Shown here one piece after another: positions 25,293 to 34,294 of a stretch of DNA of 35,055 bases. The stretch comes from Planctomycetaceae bacterium. Lineage in GTDB: Bacteria > Planctomycetota > Planctomycetia > Pirellulales > Lacipirellulaceae. Where the stretch lies: the NCBI GenBank assembly GCA_003233055.1, contig QIKP01000012.1:1-35055 (forward strand). The letters are read 5' to 3'. The stretch's first letter is position 1, and every line of letters starts with the position of its first letter. The translations under genes were made by a program, and so were the position numbers. A model generated the notes under the pieces. The model was not told the DNA's origin and made no database searches. It saw only the letters and a program-made list of their open reading frames with translations.

Positions 25293-27236
25293 TTACTTGA
25301 TTTCGAGGTCAAACGGCATCAGCAGCACCACCGGCTCTCGGAAGACTCGCCGGAGCAGGGCCGCCCGTTGAGCGATCTGTTTGAGCTCCGGTGAGAGAAA
25401 TCCCAGGTCGAACCGCAGGGCGACTTCCTTCTCGGCGTCGTTGTCGCCAAAGAGCGACTCGAAGAAATCAACAGGCTCGGGAAGCGTCTTGATCTTCACC
25501 TTTTGGTCGTCGGCAATGCCCGCCATCTTTTTCGCCTCGGCGATCGCGTCGTGCAACGTGCCGACTTCGTCGACGAGGCCGTTGGCCTTCGCCTGCCGAC
25601 CGGTGTAAACGCGCCCCCCGGCCAGTTTTTTGAGTTGCTCTACCGGCATCTCTCGTCCTTGGGCCGCCTTGGAGGTGAACTGGTCGTAAGTATCTTCCAT
25701 CATCGAAACAATCGCCTTCCGCTCGCCTTCGGTGAACTTGTGGGTACCGCTGAAGACACCGCTATTTTTGCCACGGCTAATCGTGTCGATGGTGACACCT
25801 AGCTTGTCGTACAAACCCTTCATTGCCATCTTTCCACCCACGACACCAATGGAGCCGGTAACGCTGTTGGGCTCGGCGAAAATCTTGTCGGTGCCCATGG
25901 CGATGTAGTAGCCGCCACTGGCAGCGACGTCGCCCATGCTGGCAACAATGGGCTTCTCGATCGCCTCGATCTGGCTCCACATCAAATCGCTGGCAATCGC
26001 CGACCCGCCAGGGCTATTGATCCGCAGCACGATGGCGGCAACCTGCTCGTCGTCGGCTGCATCGCGGAGCGCCTTCACAATGGTCGTCGATCCCATGCTC
26101 GCACCGCCGAAAAGGCTCTCTTGGCTTTTGCCCGTCGTGATCGGTCCGACGGCGTAGACGATGGCGATCTTCTTGCCGCTCGACCGACGACTACTAGACC
26201 CCCCCGACATCAATTTCAGTAATTTCAGGAAACCGGCAGGGCCCGAGAAATCGGTGTCGACTTGCTTCTTGCCGTAATTTTCCACATAAACCAGTTCGTC
26301 GGCCTCGTAACTCTTGCCCAAGCTCTTCCGGAAATCCGTGGCGTAGGCCAGTCGATCGATGAGCCCCAGCTCCTTCGCCCTCTTGGCGGTCAGCAAGCCT
26401 TCGTCGATCGCCGCCGCTGCCTGGGCGCGAGTGATCGGGCGATCAAAAGCGACCGTCGCGACCATCTGGTCGTAGAGGTCATCGACCATCGCAGAGAGGT
26501 TTTCACGAACCGGTTTGCTGAAACTGCTCCGAGTCATCACCTCGGCCGCTCCTTTGGCGTCCCCCATGTGGATGAAATCGGCATGGACTCCCGCTTTGTC
26601 GAGCAGGCCTTTGTAGAACATCGCCTCGATGCGCAGGCCAGGAAGCAGCACCATGCCCGACTCGGGCATGATGATCTCGTCGCAGGCGGCCGCGATGAGG
26701 TAGTCGCTCGGCATGGCCATGTCGAGCTGAGCATAAACCTTTTTGCCGCTCTTGCGGAATCGGGAAATCGCGGCGCGAAGCTCATCGACTTTCCCGCGAC
26801 CAATGGCTGGGTTCGCAATTTGCAGCACGAGCCCCTCCACCGTGTCGTCCTTTGCCGCCTTCTCCAGTCGAGCAAGGGTACTTCGCAGGTCCAACTGCTG
26901 GTCGCCGAACGGCCCCATAACACCAGGCGACTCCGGCATCGAGTTCGCAAGGACGATCTGCGCCAGCCGGACTTTCGACTTTGTCGCTTCCTTCTTCTCC
27001 TGCTGAGCCGGCTTGGCCTTTTTGGGGGATTCCTTCTTCGCCTTCGCCTCCTTGTCCTTCGATGGCTTCGGCTTCTCTTCGTTCTTCTCGTTTTGCTTGA
27101 CTGCTGGCTTGCTCTTCGCGACGGCTGCTGGGGCGGCATGAACCGAAGGGAGGGTCGCCAAAACTAGCCCTGCCCCCAGGAGGAGAGCCACGCAGTGAGC
27201 CAAGCGGCGAGAGGTCATCGAGCGGTAACGAGCCAT
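25293..27236 (-). CDS. sppA: signal peptide peptidase SppA, long (two-domain) type
   Basis: A membrane or periplasmic serine protease that degrades cleaved signal peptides. The start is ATG at 27236 (647 residues), chosen because AAGGAG lies eight bases upstream and the signal peptide (RRLAHCVALLLGAGLVL, cleavage near VHA-AP) then begins at the N-terminus. A Lys/Glu/Pro-rich low-complexity linker covers about residues 38-85. Two tandem S49 domains follow. The N-terminal one supplies the general-base lysine in GDAKGAAE (about 228), and the C-terminal one the nucleophile serine in DVAASGGYYIA (about 440). INSPGGSAIASD and NSVTGSIGVVGGK are also visible. It resembles the 67-kDa E. coli type. The charged linker is unusual. 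Confidence 0.93.
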   Translation of the reverse strand: MARYRSMTSRRLAHCVALLLGAGLVLATLPSVHAAPAAVAKSKPAVKQNEKNEEKPKPSKDKEAKAKKESPKKAKPAQQEKKEATKSKVRLAQIVLANSMPESPGVMGPFGDQQLDLRSTLARLEKAAKDDTVEGLVLQIANPAIGRGKVDELRAAISRFRKSGKKVYAQLDMAMPSDYLIAAACDEIIMPESGMVLLPGLRIEAMFYKGLLDKAGVHADFIHMGDAKGAAEVMTRSSFSKPVRENLSAMVDDLYDQMVATVAFDRPITRAQAAAAIDEGLLTAKRAKELGLIDRLAYATDFRKSLGKSYEADELVYVENYGKKQVDTDFSGPAGFLKLLKLMSGGSSSRRSSGKKIAIVYAVGPITTGKSQESLFGGASMGSTTIVKALRDAADDEQVAAIVLRINSPGGSAIASDLMWSQIEAIEKPIVASMGDVAASGGYYIAMGTDKIFAEPNSVTGSIGVVGGKMAMKGLYDKLGVTIDTISRGKNSGVFSGTHKFTEGERKAIVSMMEDTYDQFTSKAAQGREMPVEQLKKLAGGRVYTGRQAKANGLVDEVGTLHDAIAEAKKMAGIADDQKVKIKTLPEPVDFFESLFGDNDAEKEVALRFDLGFLSPELKQIAQRAALLRRVFREPVVLLMPFDLEIK

Positions 27237-27642
27237 GGTCAAAACTCCTTGGGTCGGAAAAGGGGTCGGCTGAAAAAGGGGCCGCAAGTGTCCAGTCTAC
27301 TGATTTTACCTAATTTTCGGGTACCTGGCTTCGTGGGTCGACAAAAACGCCGAATTTCCCAGACGCCTATTCGCCCCAGCCCTTGCGACCCCCTGCGCCC
27401 CAGGAAGGGTGCAGGAACCAGAAACCTTCTTGCCCCGGATCGCTCTGGCTTGCCGGCCCGGGGTTTGCTAAGAACTCTCCCGACTGACCGAGTAAAACGG
27501 GGTTCCACGGGGAAGCAGGCGCATCGGGCTCACCACCCCTTGGGAGTCGGCCAATCCGATTTGCCTCCTTGCCGGCGGAATCCCTCGCCAGAACACCCTG
27601 AATTCCCTGCTACGCCCTTCGATTTGCCTGAGGACGAGTGAA
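27237..27642. other. divergent intergenic region between sppA and the SPOR-like gene
   Basis: About 400 bases without a supported gene; the small open frames here lack motifs. AT-rich patches at 27299-27318 (on the minus strand GGTAAAATC, a possible -10 box for sppA) suggest promoter sequence, but no good -35 partner is seen. GAGG about 13 bases before 27643 may be the ribosome-binding site of the plus-strand gene. Confidence 0.5.
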
Positions 27643-28893
27643 ATGTCGCTACTCGAAAAAACAGGACGCTCCCTAACGCTGCCCACCCTGCTGCTATTCG
27701 TCGTGCTGCAAGGGAGTGGTCCCTCTGCGACCCTGGCTAAGCCGCTATGGAAAATCTTTACGCCGGTCGACCAGGTCGAAACCCGGATCGATGGCGACTA
27801 CGCGCTCAGCGAGGAACATGGCCCCTGGCTCGTAATGGCCGCCACGTTCTCCGGCGAGGGTGCCGATGAACAGGCGAACGAGTTGGTGAGCGAACTCCGC
27901 CAGCACTACAATATCCCGGCTTACCTCCATTCGATGACCTTTGACTATTCGTCGGGCGGCGATCGTGTCGGCCGGGGACTCGACAGGTATGGCGCGCCAC
28001 TTCGAATGCGATACCAAGGTGGCAACCGGAATCAGGAGGTGGCGGTGCTGGTGGGCAATTTCCTGACGATTGATGACCCCCAGGCACAAAAACTACTCGA
28101 ACAAATCAAAACGCTCCGCCCCAAGGCGCTCGGTAACGACGTTCGAGAGACTTCACAAAACCTGGCCCAAGAACGAGAGTACCTCACACGATTGCAAGGA
28201 AGCCAAGGCGCCCCACCGATGCGCAAAGCGTTTCTCGCACGCAATCCGGCCCTGCCCAAAGAGTATTTCCAACCCAAGGGAGTCGACAAGTTCATCGCAA
28301 AAATGAACCGTGGCGTCGAGTTTTCGCTACTCGACTGCCCGGGAAAGTATTCGGTCAGGATCGCCTCGTTTCGTGGAAAGGGCATTCTGCAAGGCGCGTT
28401 CAAGAGTGGTGGTGGGTCGAGCCGGCCCAAGAAAAAACCGAAAGTCGATCCACTCGTCGAAGCCGCGGAGAACGCCCACAACATCACCCAGTTCCTACGA
28501 GCCAAAGGGTGGGATGCCTACGAATTTCACGATCGGACCGAAAGCTACGTGACGGTCGGTTCGTACGATCAAGTGGTCCGCAAACTCCCAACCGGGCAAT
28601 CCGTACCGATTAGGGAGGTAAGTATCGTTATCCGAACCTTCGGTGCCGCCTTTGAGACTCCCGATGCACTCTCGGTCGGCAGCCCTGTCCCGAGGCAGGA
28701 CCGCGTCCGAGCGCAACAAGTGAAGCAGCAATTCAACAACCTCTTGTCCAACCAGCATGGGCAAATCGCCCATGGGTTGAAGCCGAAGTACATCGAGTAC
28801 GTCCGGAACGAGTTTATCCCCCTGGACGTCCACCCCCACGTGATCGAGGCCCCCAAGCGATCGGTCTCGAGTGCCTACGCCTGGCATCGCTAG
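27643..28893 (+). CDS. secreted protein with two SPOR-like regions, unknown function
   Basis: 416 residues with a signal peptide (LTLPTLLLFVVLQGSG, cleavage near TLA-KP). Two regions resemble SPOR folds, the alpha/beta domains that bind denuded peptidoglycan. Residues about 62-145 contain GPWLVMAATFSGEGADE, a helix and IPAYLHSMTF, later AVLVGNF. Residues about 235-330 contain GKYSVRIASFRGKG, AAENAHNITQFLRAKGWDAY and YVTVGSYDQV. A Lys/Pro-rich loop (SSRPKKKPK) sits inside the second. Each region has the order strand, helix, strand, helix, strand with GN/GS before the last element. The function is unknown; an envelope or peptidoglycan-associated role is inference. It is divergent from sppA, and glnA is 315 bases downstream on the same strand. 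Confidence 0.82.
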   Translation: MSLLEKTGRSLTLPTLLLFVVLQGSGPSATLAKPLWKIFTPVDQVETRIDGDYALSEEHGPWLVMAATFSGEGADEQANELVSELRQHYNIPAYLHSMTFDYSSGGDRVGRGLDRYGAPLRMRYQGGNRNQEVAVLVGNFLTIDDPQAQKLLEQIKTLRPKALGNDVRETSQNLAQEREYLTRLQGSQGAPPMRKAFLARNPALPKEYFQPKGVDKFIAKMNRGVEFSLLDCPGKYSVRIASFRGKGILQGAFKSGGGSSRPKKKPKVDPLVEAAENAHNITQFLRAKGWDAYEFHDRTESYVTVGSYDQVVRKLPTGQSVPIREVSIVIRTFGAAFETPDALSVGSPVPRQDRVRAQQVKQQFNNLLSNQHGQIAHGLKPKYIEYVRNEFIPLDVHPHVIEAPKRSVSSAYAWHR

Positions 28894-28989
28894 GGCCCGA
28901 CCTGCCGATCCACACCGATCGCACGCAGCTCACGAAGGGGTACCACCGCTTGGGCGGCCTGCCTTTTGGCGACCCCACCGCTCCCATCG

Positions 28990-29036
28990 TCCCGACAAAC
29001 CTGGGGTTTTTCGCACCCCAGAACGAGGGGTCGGGA
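28990..29036 (+). promoter_or_regulatory. nested and competing hairpins upstream of glnA
   Basis: An outer stem TCCCGAC/GTCGGGA (28990-28996, 29030-29036) encloses an inner stem CTGGGGT/ACCCCAG (29001-29007, 29015-29021). The segment ACCCC (29015-29019) can instead pair with GGGGT (29027-29031), so two structures are mutually exclusive. It may be the terminator of the upstream gene or an attenuator-like element of glnA. Confidence 0.45.
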
Positions 29037-29118
29037 AGACTCCATGGGTGCTCCGCTGCCCCCCCCGTTTTCAATCCCCGACCGATCGGCTAACCTCTAG
29101 GGGTTCCAGGCGGCCACG

Positions 29119-29153
29119 CGCGAGCAATATGCTTGTCGCGGAGGCCTTTTTTT
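29119..29153 (+). terminator. weak terminator-like hairpin before glnA
   Basis: CGCGA-GCA (29119-29126) pairs with TGC and TCGCG (29130-29140) with a three-base bulge. GAGGCC and seven T residues (29147-29153) follow. It lies 56 bases ahead of the glnA start, so it could end upstream transcripts or act as an attenuator. The stem is imperfect. Confidence 0.35.
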
Positions 29154-29208
29154 ACGTCCCCTCAGTGACACGTTCCTCGGCAGACATCTCCGTATAAGGA
29201 ATTATCGT

Positions 29209-30636
29209 ATGACACCTCAAGAAGTCCTGGCGATGTGCCGGGAAAACGACGTGAAGGCCATTGATTTTCGATTCATGGACTTCCCCGGACTCTGGCAACA
29301 TATCAGCATCCCGGTGGGCAAATTGACCGAAAATGTCTTTGAGGATGGCCTCGGCTTCGACGGCTCCAGCATTCGTGGGTGGCAGGCGATCAACGAGAGC
29401 GACATGCTGCTCATGCCGCAGCCCGACACCGCGATGATCGACCCCTTTTGTGAGCTGAAAACCTTGGTGATGATCTGCAACGTGCAGGACCCGATCACGC
29501 ATGAAGACTACACTCGCGACCCGCGCAACATCTGCCGCAAGGCAGCGAATTATCTCAAGAGCACCGGCGTGGCCGACACCTGCTACATCGGCCCCGAAGC
29601 GGAATTCTTTATCTTCGACGACGTCCGGTTCGATCAGACGCCGCAGGCCAGCTTCTTCTACATCGACAGCATCGAAGCCGAATGGAACCGTGGCACCGAC
29701 ACCCGGGCGCTCGGTCGTGGTCCGAACCTGGGGCACAAGCTGCGTCACAAAGAAGGGTACTTCCCTTGCCCGCCGGCCGACCAGATGAACGACCTTCGTG
29801 CCGAGATGATGCAGACGATGATTGACTGCGGACTCGACATCGAGTGTCAGCACCATGAAGTCGCCACCGCCGGCCAGGCGGAGATCGACATGAAGTTCGA
29901 AGAGATGGTGAAGATGGGCGACCAGCAATGCCTGTTCAAGTACATCATCAAGAACGTCGCCCACAAGCATGGCAAGACCGTCACCTTCATGCCGAAGCCG
30001 CTCTTCAGCGACAACGGTTCCGGCATGCATACCCACATTTCGTTCTGGAAGAATGGCGATCCGCTGTTTGCCGGTAACGGGTACGCGGGACTGTCGGACT
30101 ACGCCATGTATGGCATCGGCGGCATCCTGAAGCACGCCGGGGCCCTGCTCGCCTTCACCAACCCGACCACCAACAGCTACAAGCGATTGGTGCCAGGTTA
30201 CGAAGCCCCCGTGAATCTCGCGTACTCGCAGCGAAATCGCTCGGCCGCTTGCCGGATTCCGATGTACAGCCCGAGTCCGAAAGCGAAGCGGATCGAGTTC
30301 CGCTGCCCCGACCCGAGCGCAAACCCCTACCTCGCCTTTAGCGCACTGATGATGGCCGTTTTGGATGGTATCCAAAACAAGATCGATCCGGGCGAGCCCT
30401 TGGACAAGGACATCTACGACCTGTCGCCCGAGGAACTGGCCGAGGTGCCCAAGACCCCTGGCTCGCTCGAGGCGTCGCTCGAGGCTCTCAGCAAGGACCA
30501 CGAGTTCTTGCTCCGGGGCGATGTCTTTACCGAAGATGTCATCAGCACCTGGATCAACTACAAGACGGTCAACGAAGTGGAAGCCCTCGCGCTCCGGCCG
30601 CATCCTTACGAATTCTGCATGTACTACGACATGTAG
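29209..30636 (+). CDS. glnA: glutamine synthetase, type I
   Basis: GlnA makes glutamine from glutamate, ammonia and ATP in the cytosol and is the main ammonia-assimilating enzyme. The 475-residue product fits the GSI class. The N-terminal beta-grasp domain has [15 protein letters not shown] and the Asp50-type loop [10 protein letters not shown]. Active-site blocks visible are [55 protein letters not shown], and the [13 protein letters not shown] ring. Tyr403 in DIYDLSPEE is the adenylylation position, so the enzyme is probably of the GSI-beta type under GlnE control. The ATG at 29209 has a good AAGGA site eight bases upstream. A strong terminator follows at 30728. The opposite strand is open over the full gene, which I take as a codon-bias shadow. 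Confidence 0.98.
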   Translation: MTPQEVLAMCRENDVKAIDFRFMDFPGLWQHISIPVGKLTENVFEDGLGFDGSSIRGWQAINESDMLLMPQPDTAMIDPFCELKTLVMICNVQDPITHEDYTRDPRNICRKAANYLKSTGVADTCYIGPEAEFFIFDDVRFDQTPQASFFYIDSIEAEWNRGTDTRALGRGPNLGHKLRHKEGYFPCPPADQMNDLRAEMMQTMIDCGLDIECQHHEVATAGQAEIDMKFEEMVKMGDQQCLFKYIIKNVAHKHGKTVTFMPKPLFSDNGSGMHTHISFWKNGDPLFAGNGYAGLSDYAMYGIGGILKHAGALLAFTNPTTNSYKRLVPGYEAPVNLAYSQRNRSAACRIPMYSPSPKAKRIEFRCPDPSANPYLAFSALMMAVLDGIQNKIDPGEPLDKDIYDLSPEELAEVPKTPGSLEASLEALSKDHEFLLRGDVFTEDVISTWINYKTVNEVEALALRPHPYEFCMYYDM

Positions 30637-30727
30637 GCCGACTCGCACGGCCCAGGCTTTCGAGCCGGACGCGTGCTGAAGCCGAAGAAAAGAGTGTCCG
30701 CTTGGAAAGGCGGATCGACGTTTCGAT

Positions 30728-30766
30728 AGCGGCCCCCTTCCTCCGGGAAGGGGGCCGCTTTTTTTT
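30728..30766 (+). terminator. rho-independent terminator of glnA
   Basis: AGCGGCCCCCTTCC (30728-30741) and GGAAGGGGGCCGCT (30746-30759) form a perfect 14-bp stem with the tetraloop TCCG. A run of T residues follows to 30766. The minus strand lacks a T-tract here, so it acts for glnA only. Confidence 0.96.
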
Positions 30767-30860
30767 GGGTACGTTCGGGGGTAACCGTTCACGGCCGGAA
30801 AAAGACAACCACGGATCCAACGAATAACGGCACTTTCGTGCCCTGCCCCCTTCCTCCTTC

Positions 30861-32552
30861 CTACCCCACCACCGTCGCCTGCATTTTCTCCCCCAACCGC
30901 TGAAGCGCGCGGCTCTTATCGTCCTGGCTCAAGTGGACGTGCAGAAGGCTCGGCCCCGAAGTATCGGCCCATGCTTTGGTGAGTGCTTTGTCGAATTCGC
31001 CTTCCGTCCTTATTTCGTATCCGGTTCCACCACCCAACAATTTGGGCAGCTTATGGTAATGCCAGCCGTGGACATTGTTGAATTCGTAATCGCCTGGATG
31101 GAGTAAGCGTTCGGTGCCGTAACCGCCATTGTCCAGGACGATCACGATGGCTGGCAGATTTCGGGCTACGAGGTTGGAGAACTCCATGCCGGTCATTTGA
31201 AAGGCCCCGTCACCTACGATCGCAACCACGCGTGCCTCGGGCCGAGCGATGTTCGCCCCGAGCGCCGCCGGCACGGCGAATCCCATCGACGTGTAGTAGG
31301 CAGGGCTCAGGTACACGGCGCGGTCACGCGTGGTGAGTTCGGTGGAGGCAAACAAGGCATCGCCAATATCGGCGATGACGATCGTGTCGTCGTCGAGTTG
31401 CTCGTCGAGCCGGTCGATGACCCGCATGATCGTCGTTTTAGCGTCCGAGTCGAGGACGAAGACCTCCTTGTTCCAATCGGTGGGGGCAGGAGGGAGGGGC
31501 GACCGGGGCTTCGGATTTCGACTGACGAGCGCTTCGACAAAGTCGGTGAGCAGGACGTCGTGGAAATGGTGATGTCGGATTCGCAGTTCTTCGCTCGTCG
31601 CATAGATGCAGTCGGCAATATCGAGTTCGGCGGTGTAAATCCCCAGGTTGATGTCGGTCATGAACGTGCCGAGCATCACGACGCAGTCGCTTGCCTCGAC
31701 GTAACGCATCACGTCTTCGCATCCCAATGCCCCTTCGTAGAGTCCCATGTACTGCGGATGGGTTTCGGCAACCACCCCTTTGCCAAGCATGGTCGCAGCG
31801 ATCGGGAGGCCTGTTGCTTCGGCCAGTGCGAGGACTTGAGATTGTAGCCCGAATCGATGGACCTCGACCCCCAACAGTAAAACGGGTTGCCGAGCCTTTT
31901 CAATTCGCATCGCCGCTTCTTCCACCGCTTCCCGAAGCGCTCGCTGATCGCTATGGAGTACCGACTGTTCGTAGGCAGGTGCAGCACTCGGCCGGACGTT
32001 CACTAGGTCACGAGGTATCTCCAGGTAAACCGGTCGACTGTATCGCTTGCAAGTGGCAAGAACGCGATCGATTTCACGAAAGGCCGTTTCAGGATCGTTC
32101 AACTCGGCGCTCGCAATGGTGAGCTTTTTGAACACGTCGTGCTGAGTTTGGAAATCGCGAACCATGTGATGCAAGAGCGGATTGTGAACCCGCTCTCTCA
32201 TTCCGGGCGCTCCAGAGATCAGCACGACAGGAGACTTTTCGGCGAACGCTCCCGCAACCGAATTGCAAACACTCAGTCCCCCCACGCAATAGGTGACGCA
32301 GAGCGCCCCCATGCCATGAACCCGCGCGTAAGCATCGGCGGCGAACCCGGCGCAGTCTTCCCTAGTGCAGCCGATGGCGTTGATCGGACTTTCCTCCAGC
32401 AGGGTGTAGAACGAGAGGACGTAGTCGCCTGGGATACCGAAAATGTCGGCGATGCCATAGTCCTGGAGCCGCTGAATTAAGTACTCCCCAATCGAAGGCG
32501 AGGGTGTCGACGGCGATGCCGGGGTGCCATGGCTTGGGACGGTCATTGGCAT
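30861..32552 (-). CDS. thiamine-diphosphate 2-keto-acid decarboxylase (pyruvate/indolepyruvate type)
   Basis: 563 residues from ATG at 32552 (AAGGA about ten bases upstream; a second ATG lies at 32546). It decarboxylates a 2-keto acid to the aldehyde with ThDP and magnesium. The N-terminal Pyr domain has IPGDYVLSFYTLLEE, the cofactor-activating Glu in CTREDCAGFAADAYAR, and the PDC-type His pair in HNPLLHHMV. The middle domain follows, and the C-terminal PP domain has GDGAFQMTGMEFSNL with NGGYGTE as the ThDP motif. The His pair and the GDG-N(27)-NGG motif point to PDC/IPDC rather than acetolactate synthase or oxalyl-CoA decarboxylase. The substrate (pyruvate, indolepyruvate or branched keto acid) cannot be told. 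It converges with glnA and is divergent from ppx. Confidence 0.88.
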   Translation of the reverse strand: MPMTVPSHGTPASPSTPSPSIGEYLIQRLQDYGIADIFGIPGDYVLSFYTLLEESPINAIGCTREDCAGFAADAYARVHGMGALCVTYCVGGLSVCNSVAGAFAEKSPVVLISGAPGMRERVHNPLLHHMVRDFQTQHDVFKKLTIASAELNDPETAFREIDRVLATCKRYSRPVYLEIPRDLVNVRPSAAPAYEQSVLHSDQRALREAVEEAAMRIEKARQPVLLLGVEVHRFGLQSQVLALAEATGLPIAATMLGKGVVAETHPQYMGLYEGALGCEDVMRYVEASDCVVMLGTFMTDINLGIYTAELDIADCIYATSEELRIRHHHFHDVLLTDFVEALVSRNPKPRSPLPPAPTDWNKEVFVLDSDAKTTIMRVIDRLDEQLDDDTIVIADIGDALFASTELTTRDRAVYLSPAYYTSMGFAVPAALGANIARPEARVVAIVGDGAFQMTGMEFSNLVARNLPAIVIVLDNGGYGTERLLHPGDYEFNNVHGWHYHKLPKLLGGGTGYEIRTEGEFDKALTKAWADTSGPSLLHVHLSQDDKSRALQRLGEKMQATVVG

Positions 32553-32682
32553 GGGAACGTTCCTTCGATCGTAGTGGAATTTCGAACGACAGTAGCGGAT
32601 GAGCGTTGACGCGATACGTCGCATGGTCGATCATGTGAACCGTTGAGCCTACCATTGAAATTGAATCGGTCAAATCCACGCC

Positions 32683-34245
32683 ATGTCGAACAATCCCCCC
32701 CCCACCACCTCGAACGAACGATTGGCTGCTTTCGATGTTGGCTCCAACAGCGTTCGACTGGTCGTCGCCGAAGCTCTGGAGACCGGAAGCTATCGGATTT
32801 TGGACGAAGAGCGAGAGAACACCCGTTTAGCGGCCGGTCTTTCTCGGACGGGAGCCTTGAGCGACCAAGCCATTGCTTCGACGATTGAGGCCTTGAAAAA
32901 CTACATCGTTATCGCCGATGGGCAAGGGGCAACCCATCGACGGGCCATCGCCACCAGCGCCGTTCGCGACGCCGACAATGGACCCGACTTTTGCGAGCGA
33001 GTCCAGGAAGAACTGGGCCTTGCTATCGAAACGATCTCGGCCCAGGAGGAAGCAAGGCTCGCGTTTTTGAGTGTCAGCCGAGCGTTTGATGTGACCGGCA
33101 AACAGATCGCCGTCGCCGACATTGGCGGCGGAAGTACCGAAATTGTCCTCGCCTCGAGCGGCATGATCGAAAAGGTCTTTACGACACAACTCGGAGCGGT
33201 TCGTGTGACCGACAAATGTGGATTGGCCGGTCAACTCACCGATCGGCAGGTCCGATCCGCCGCTAAGTTTGTCGACCGACAACTGAAGAAATATGCCCGA
33301 AAGCCGCCATTCCTACCAAGCTTGCTCTTCGGCACCGGCGGAACCTTTACGGCCATGGCGGCCATGATCTCGGCGCGCAAAGGAGAAACCGATCAACCGA
33401 TGTGGGGCTACCGTGTGAAACGATCGGAAGTGCATCATTTGCTCAGTGACCTTGCGAGCATGCCACTCGAATCTCGACGAAAGGTGCCGGGACTCAATCC
33501 AAGGCGTGCGGACATTATCGTCGCTGGCCTCCTGATCATCGACCGCGTGATGAAACACTTGGCAGTTAACGTCACACAGGTTCATACACGAGGCGTCCGC
33601 GACGGATTGCTACTCGACATGATCCAAGCCAGCCGCGGTAGTTCGGCATCGGTGGCCGAACGCCAGCAGGCGGTCGAGCAATTTGCTGAACGTTGTGGCG
33701 TCGATCTTCGTCATACGCGGCAAGTGGCTCGGATCGCCCGGAAGCTACTGAACGAATTGGCAGAACCCCTGGAAATGGAGACTCGGGACAGCGAACTGCT
33801 CGAGGCGGCCGCACTCTTGGCCAACGCCGGTTACCTGATTAGCTACGACAAACACCACAAGCACAGTTATCAATTGATTCTCAACAGCGAGCTGCGAGGC
33901 TTCGAGCGGCGAGAGCTACAACTGCTCGCGTGCATCGCGCGCTACCATCGGGGCGCCCACCCCAAGAAAAAGCACAAGGGATATGGCGATTTGGCCGAAG
34001 CCGACCAGCACCGCGTCGCCAAGCTGGCGGCGATCCTGCGGCTCGCCTTCGCTCTCGATCGGACGCACCAACAACAAGTGGAAGATATCCGCTGCGACGT
34101 GAAGAAAGACCTCGTCAGTATCGAAGTGGCGGCTAAAGAGAACGCCGACGTTGATATTTGGGCCGCGAGGCGGAAAGCGGATTTGTTCGAGAAAGTCTTT
34201 CGCAAACAGGTCGTCTTTACGACACGAGAAGAGAGAGTCGAGTAA
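32683..34245 (+). CDS. ppx: exopolyphosphatase / Ppx-GppA family phosphatase
   Basis: 520 residues of the actin-like ASKHA fold. The family removes terminal phosphate from polyphosphate or converts pppGpp to ppGpp. Phosphate-binding blocks are AAFDVGSNSVRLVVAE (P1) and VADIGGGSTEIVLAS (P2), with IATSAVRDADNGPDF and ISAQEEARLAF, and FGTGGTFTAMA. The C-terminal third is an HD-like helical domain (HTRQVARIARKLL, LLANAGYLISYDKHHKHS, IARYHRGAHPKKKHKGY). Length and the HD-type extension fit long Ppx/GppA proteins. The ATG at 32683 is followed by a run of nine C (32695-32703) in codons 5-7. It is divergent from the decarboxylase gene and converges with mtnA. Ppx and GppA cannot be separated by eye. 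Confidence 0.9.
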   Translation: MSNNPPPTTSNERLAAFDVGSNSVRLVVAEALETGSYRILDEERENTRLAAGLSRTGALSDQAIASTIEALKNYIVIADGQGATHRRAIATSAVRDADNGPDFCERVQEELGLAIETISAQEEARLAFLSVSRAFDVTGKQIAVADIGGGSTEIVLASSGMIEKVFTTQLGAVRVTDKCGLAGQLTDRQVRSAAKFVDRQLKKYARKPPFLPSLLFGTGGTFTAMAAMISARKGETDQPMWGYRVKRSEVHHLLSDLASMPLESRRKVPGLNPRRADIIVAGLLIIDRVMKHLAVNVTQVHTRGVRDGLLLDMIQASRGSSASVAERQQAVEQFAERCGVDLRHTRQVARIARKLLNELAEPLEMETRDSELLEAAALLANAGYLISYDKHHKHSYQLILNSELRGFERRELQLLACIARYHRGAHPKKKHKGYGDLAEADQHRVAKLAAILRLAFALDRTHQQQVEDIRCDVKKDLVSIEVAAKENADVDIWAARRKADLFEKVFRKQVVFTTREERVE

Positions 34246-34270
34246 GATGCGGAACGCATAACGATCACTC

Positions 34271-34294
34271 GCCGACGAGGCGTAGCTCGTCGGC
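34271..34294. terminator. hairpin between convergent ppx and mtnA
   Basis: GCCGACGAG (34271-34279) and CTCGTCGGC (34286-34294) form a perfect 9-bp stem with a six-base loop, 25 bases after the ppx stop and touching the mtnA stop. No T-tract is present on either side, so a bidirectional terminator is plausible but not proven. Confidence 0.55.

Larger units (their letters stand above)
28894..29208 (+). other. glnA leader/intergenic region
   Basis: 315 bases with no supported gene. It contains a nested hairpin (28990-29036), a C8 run (29059-29066), an imperfect hairpin followed by T7 (29119-29153) and the glnA ribosome-binding site AAGGA (29196-29200). No sigma-54-type -24/-12 box was recognised. 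Confidence 0.55.

Noticed and set aside
27404..27420. AGGGTGCAGGAACC shared with position about 15628
   Set aside because: One 14-base match between two places in 35 kb is expected by chance, and the flanks do not align well.
29152..30792. 546-residue open frame antisense to glnA
   Set aside because: It is longer than glnA but lies wholly opposite a certain gene. Its sequence has no motif, and such shadows arise from the G/C-ending codon bias of highly expressed genes.
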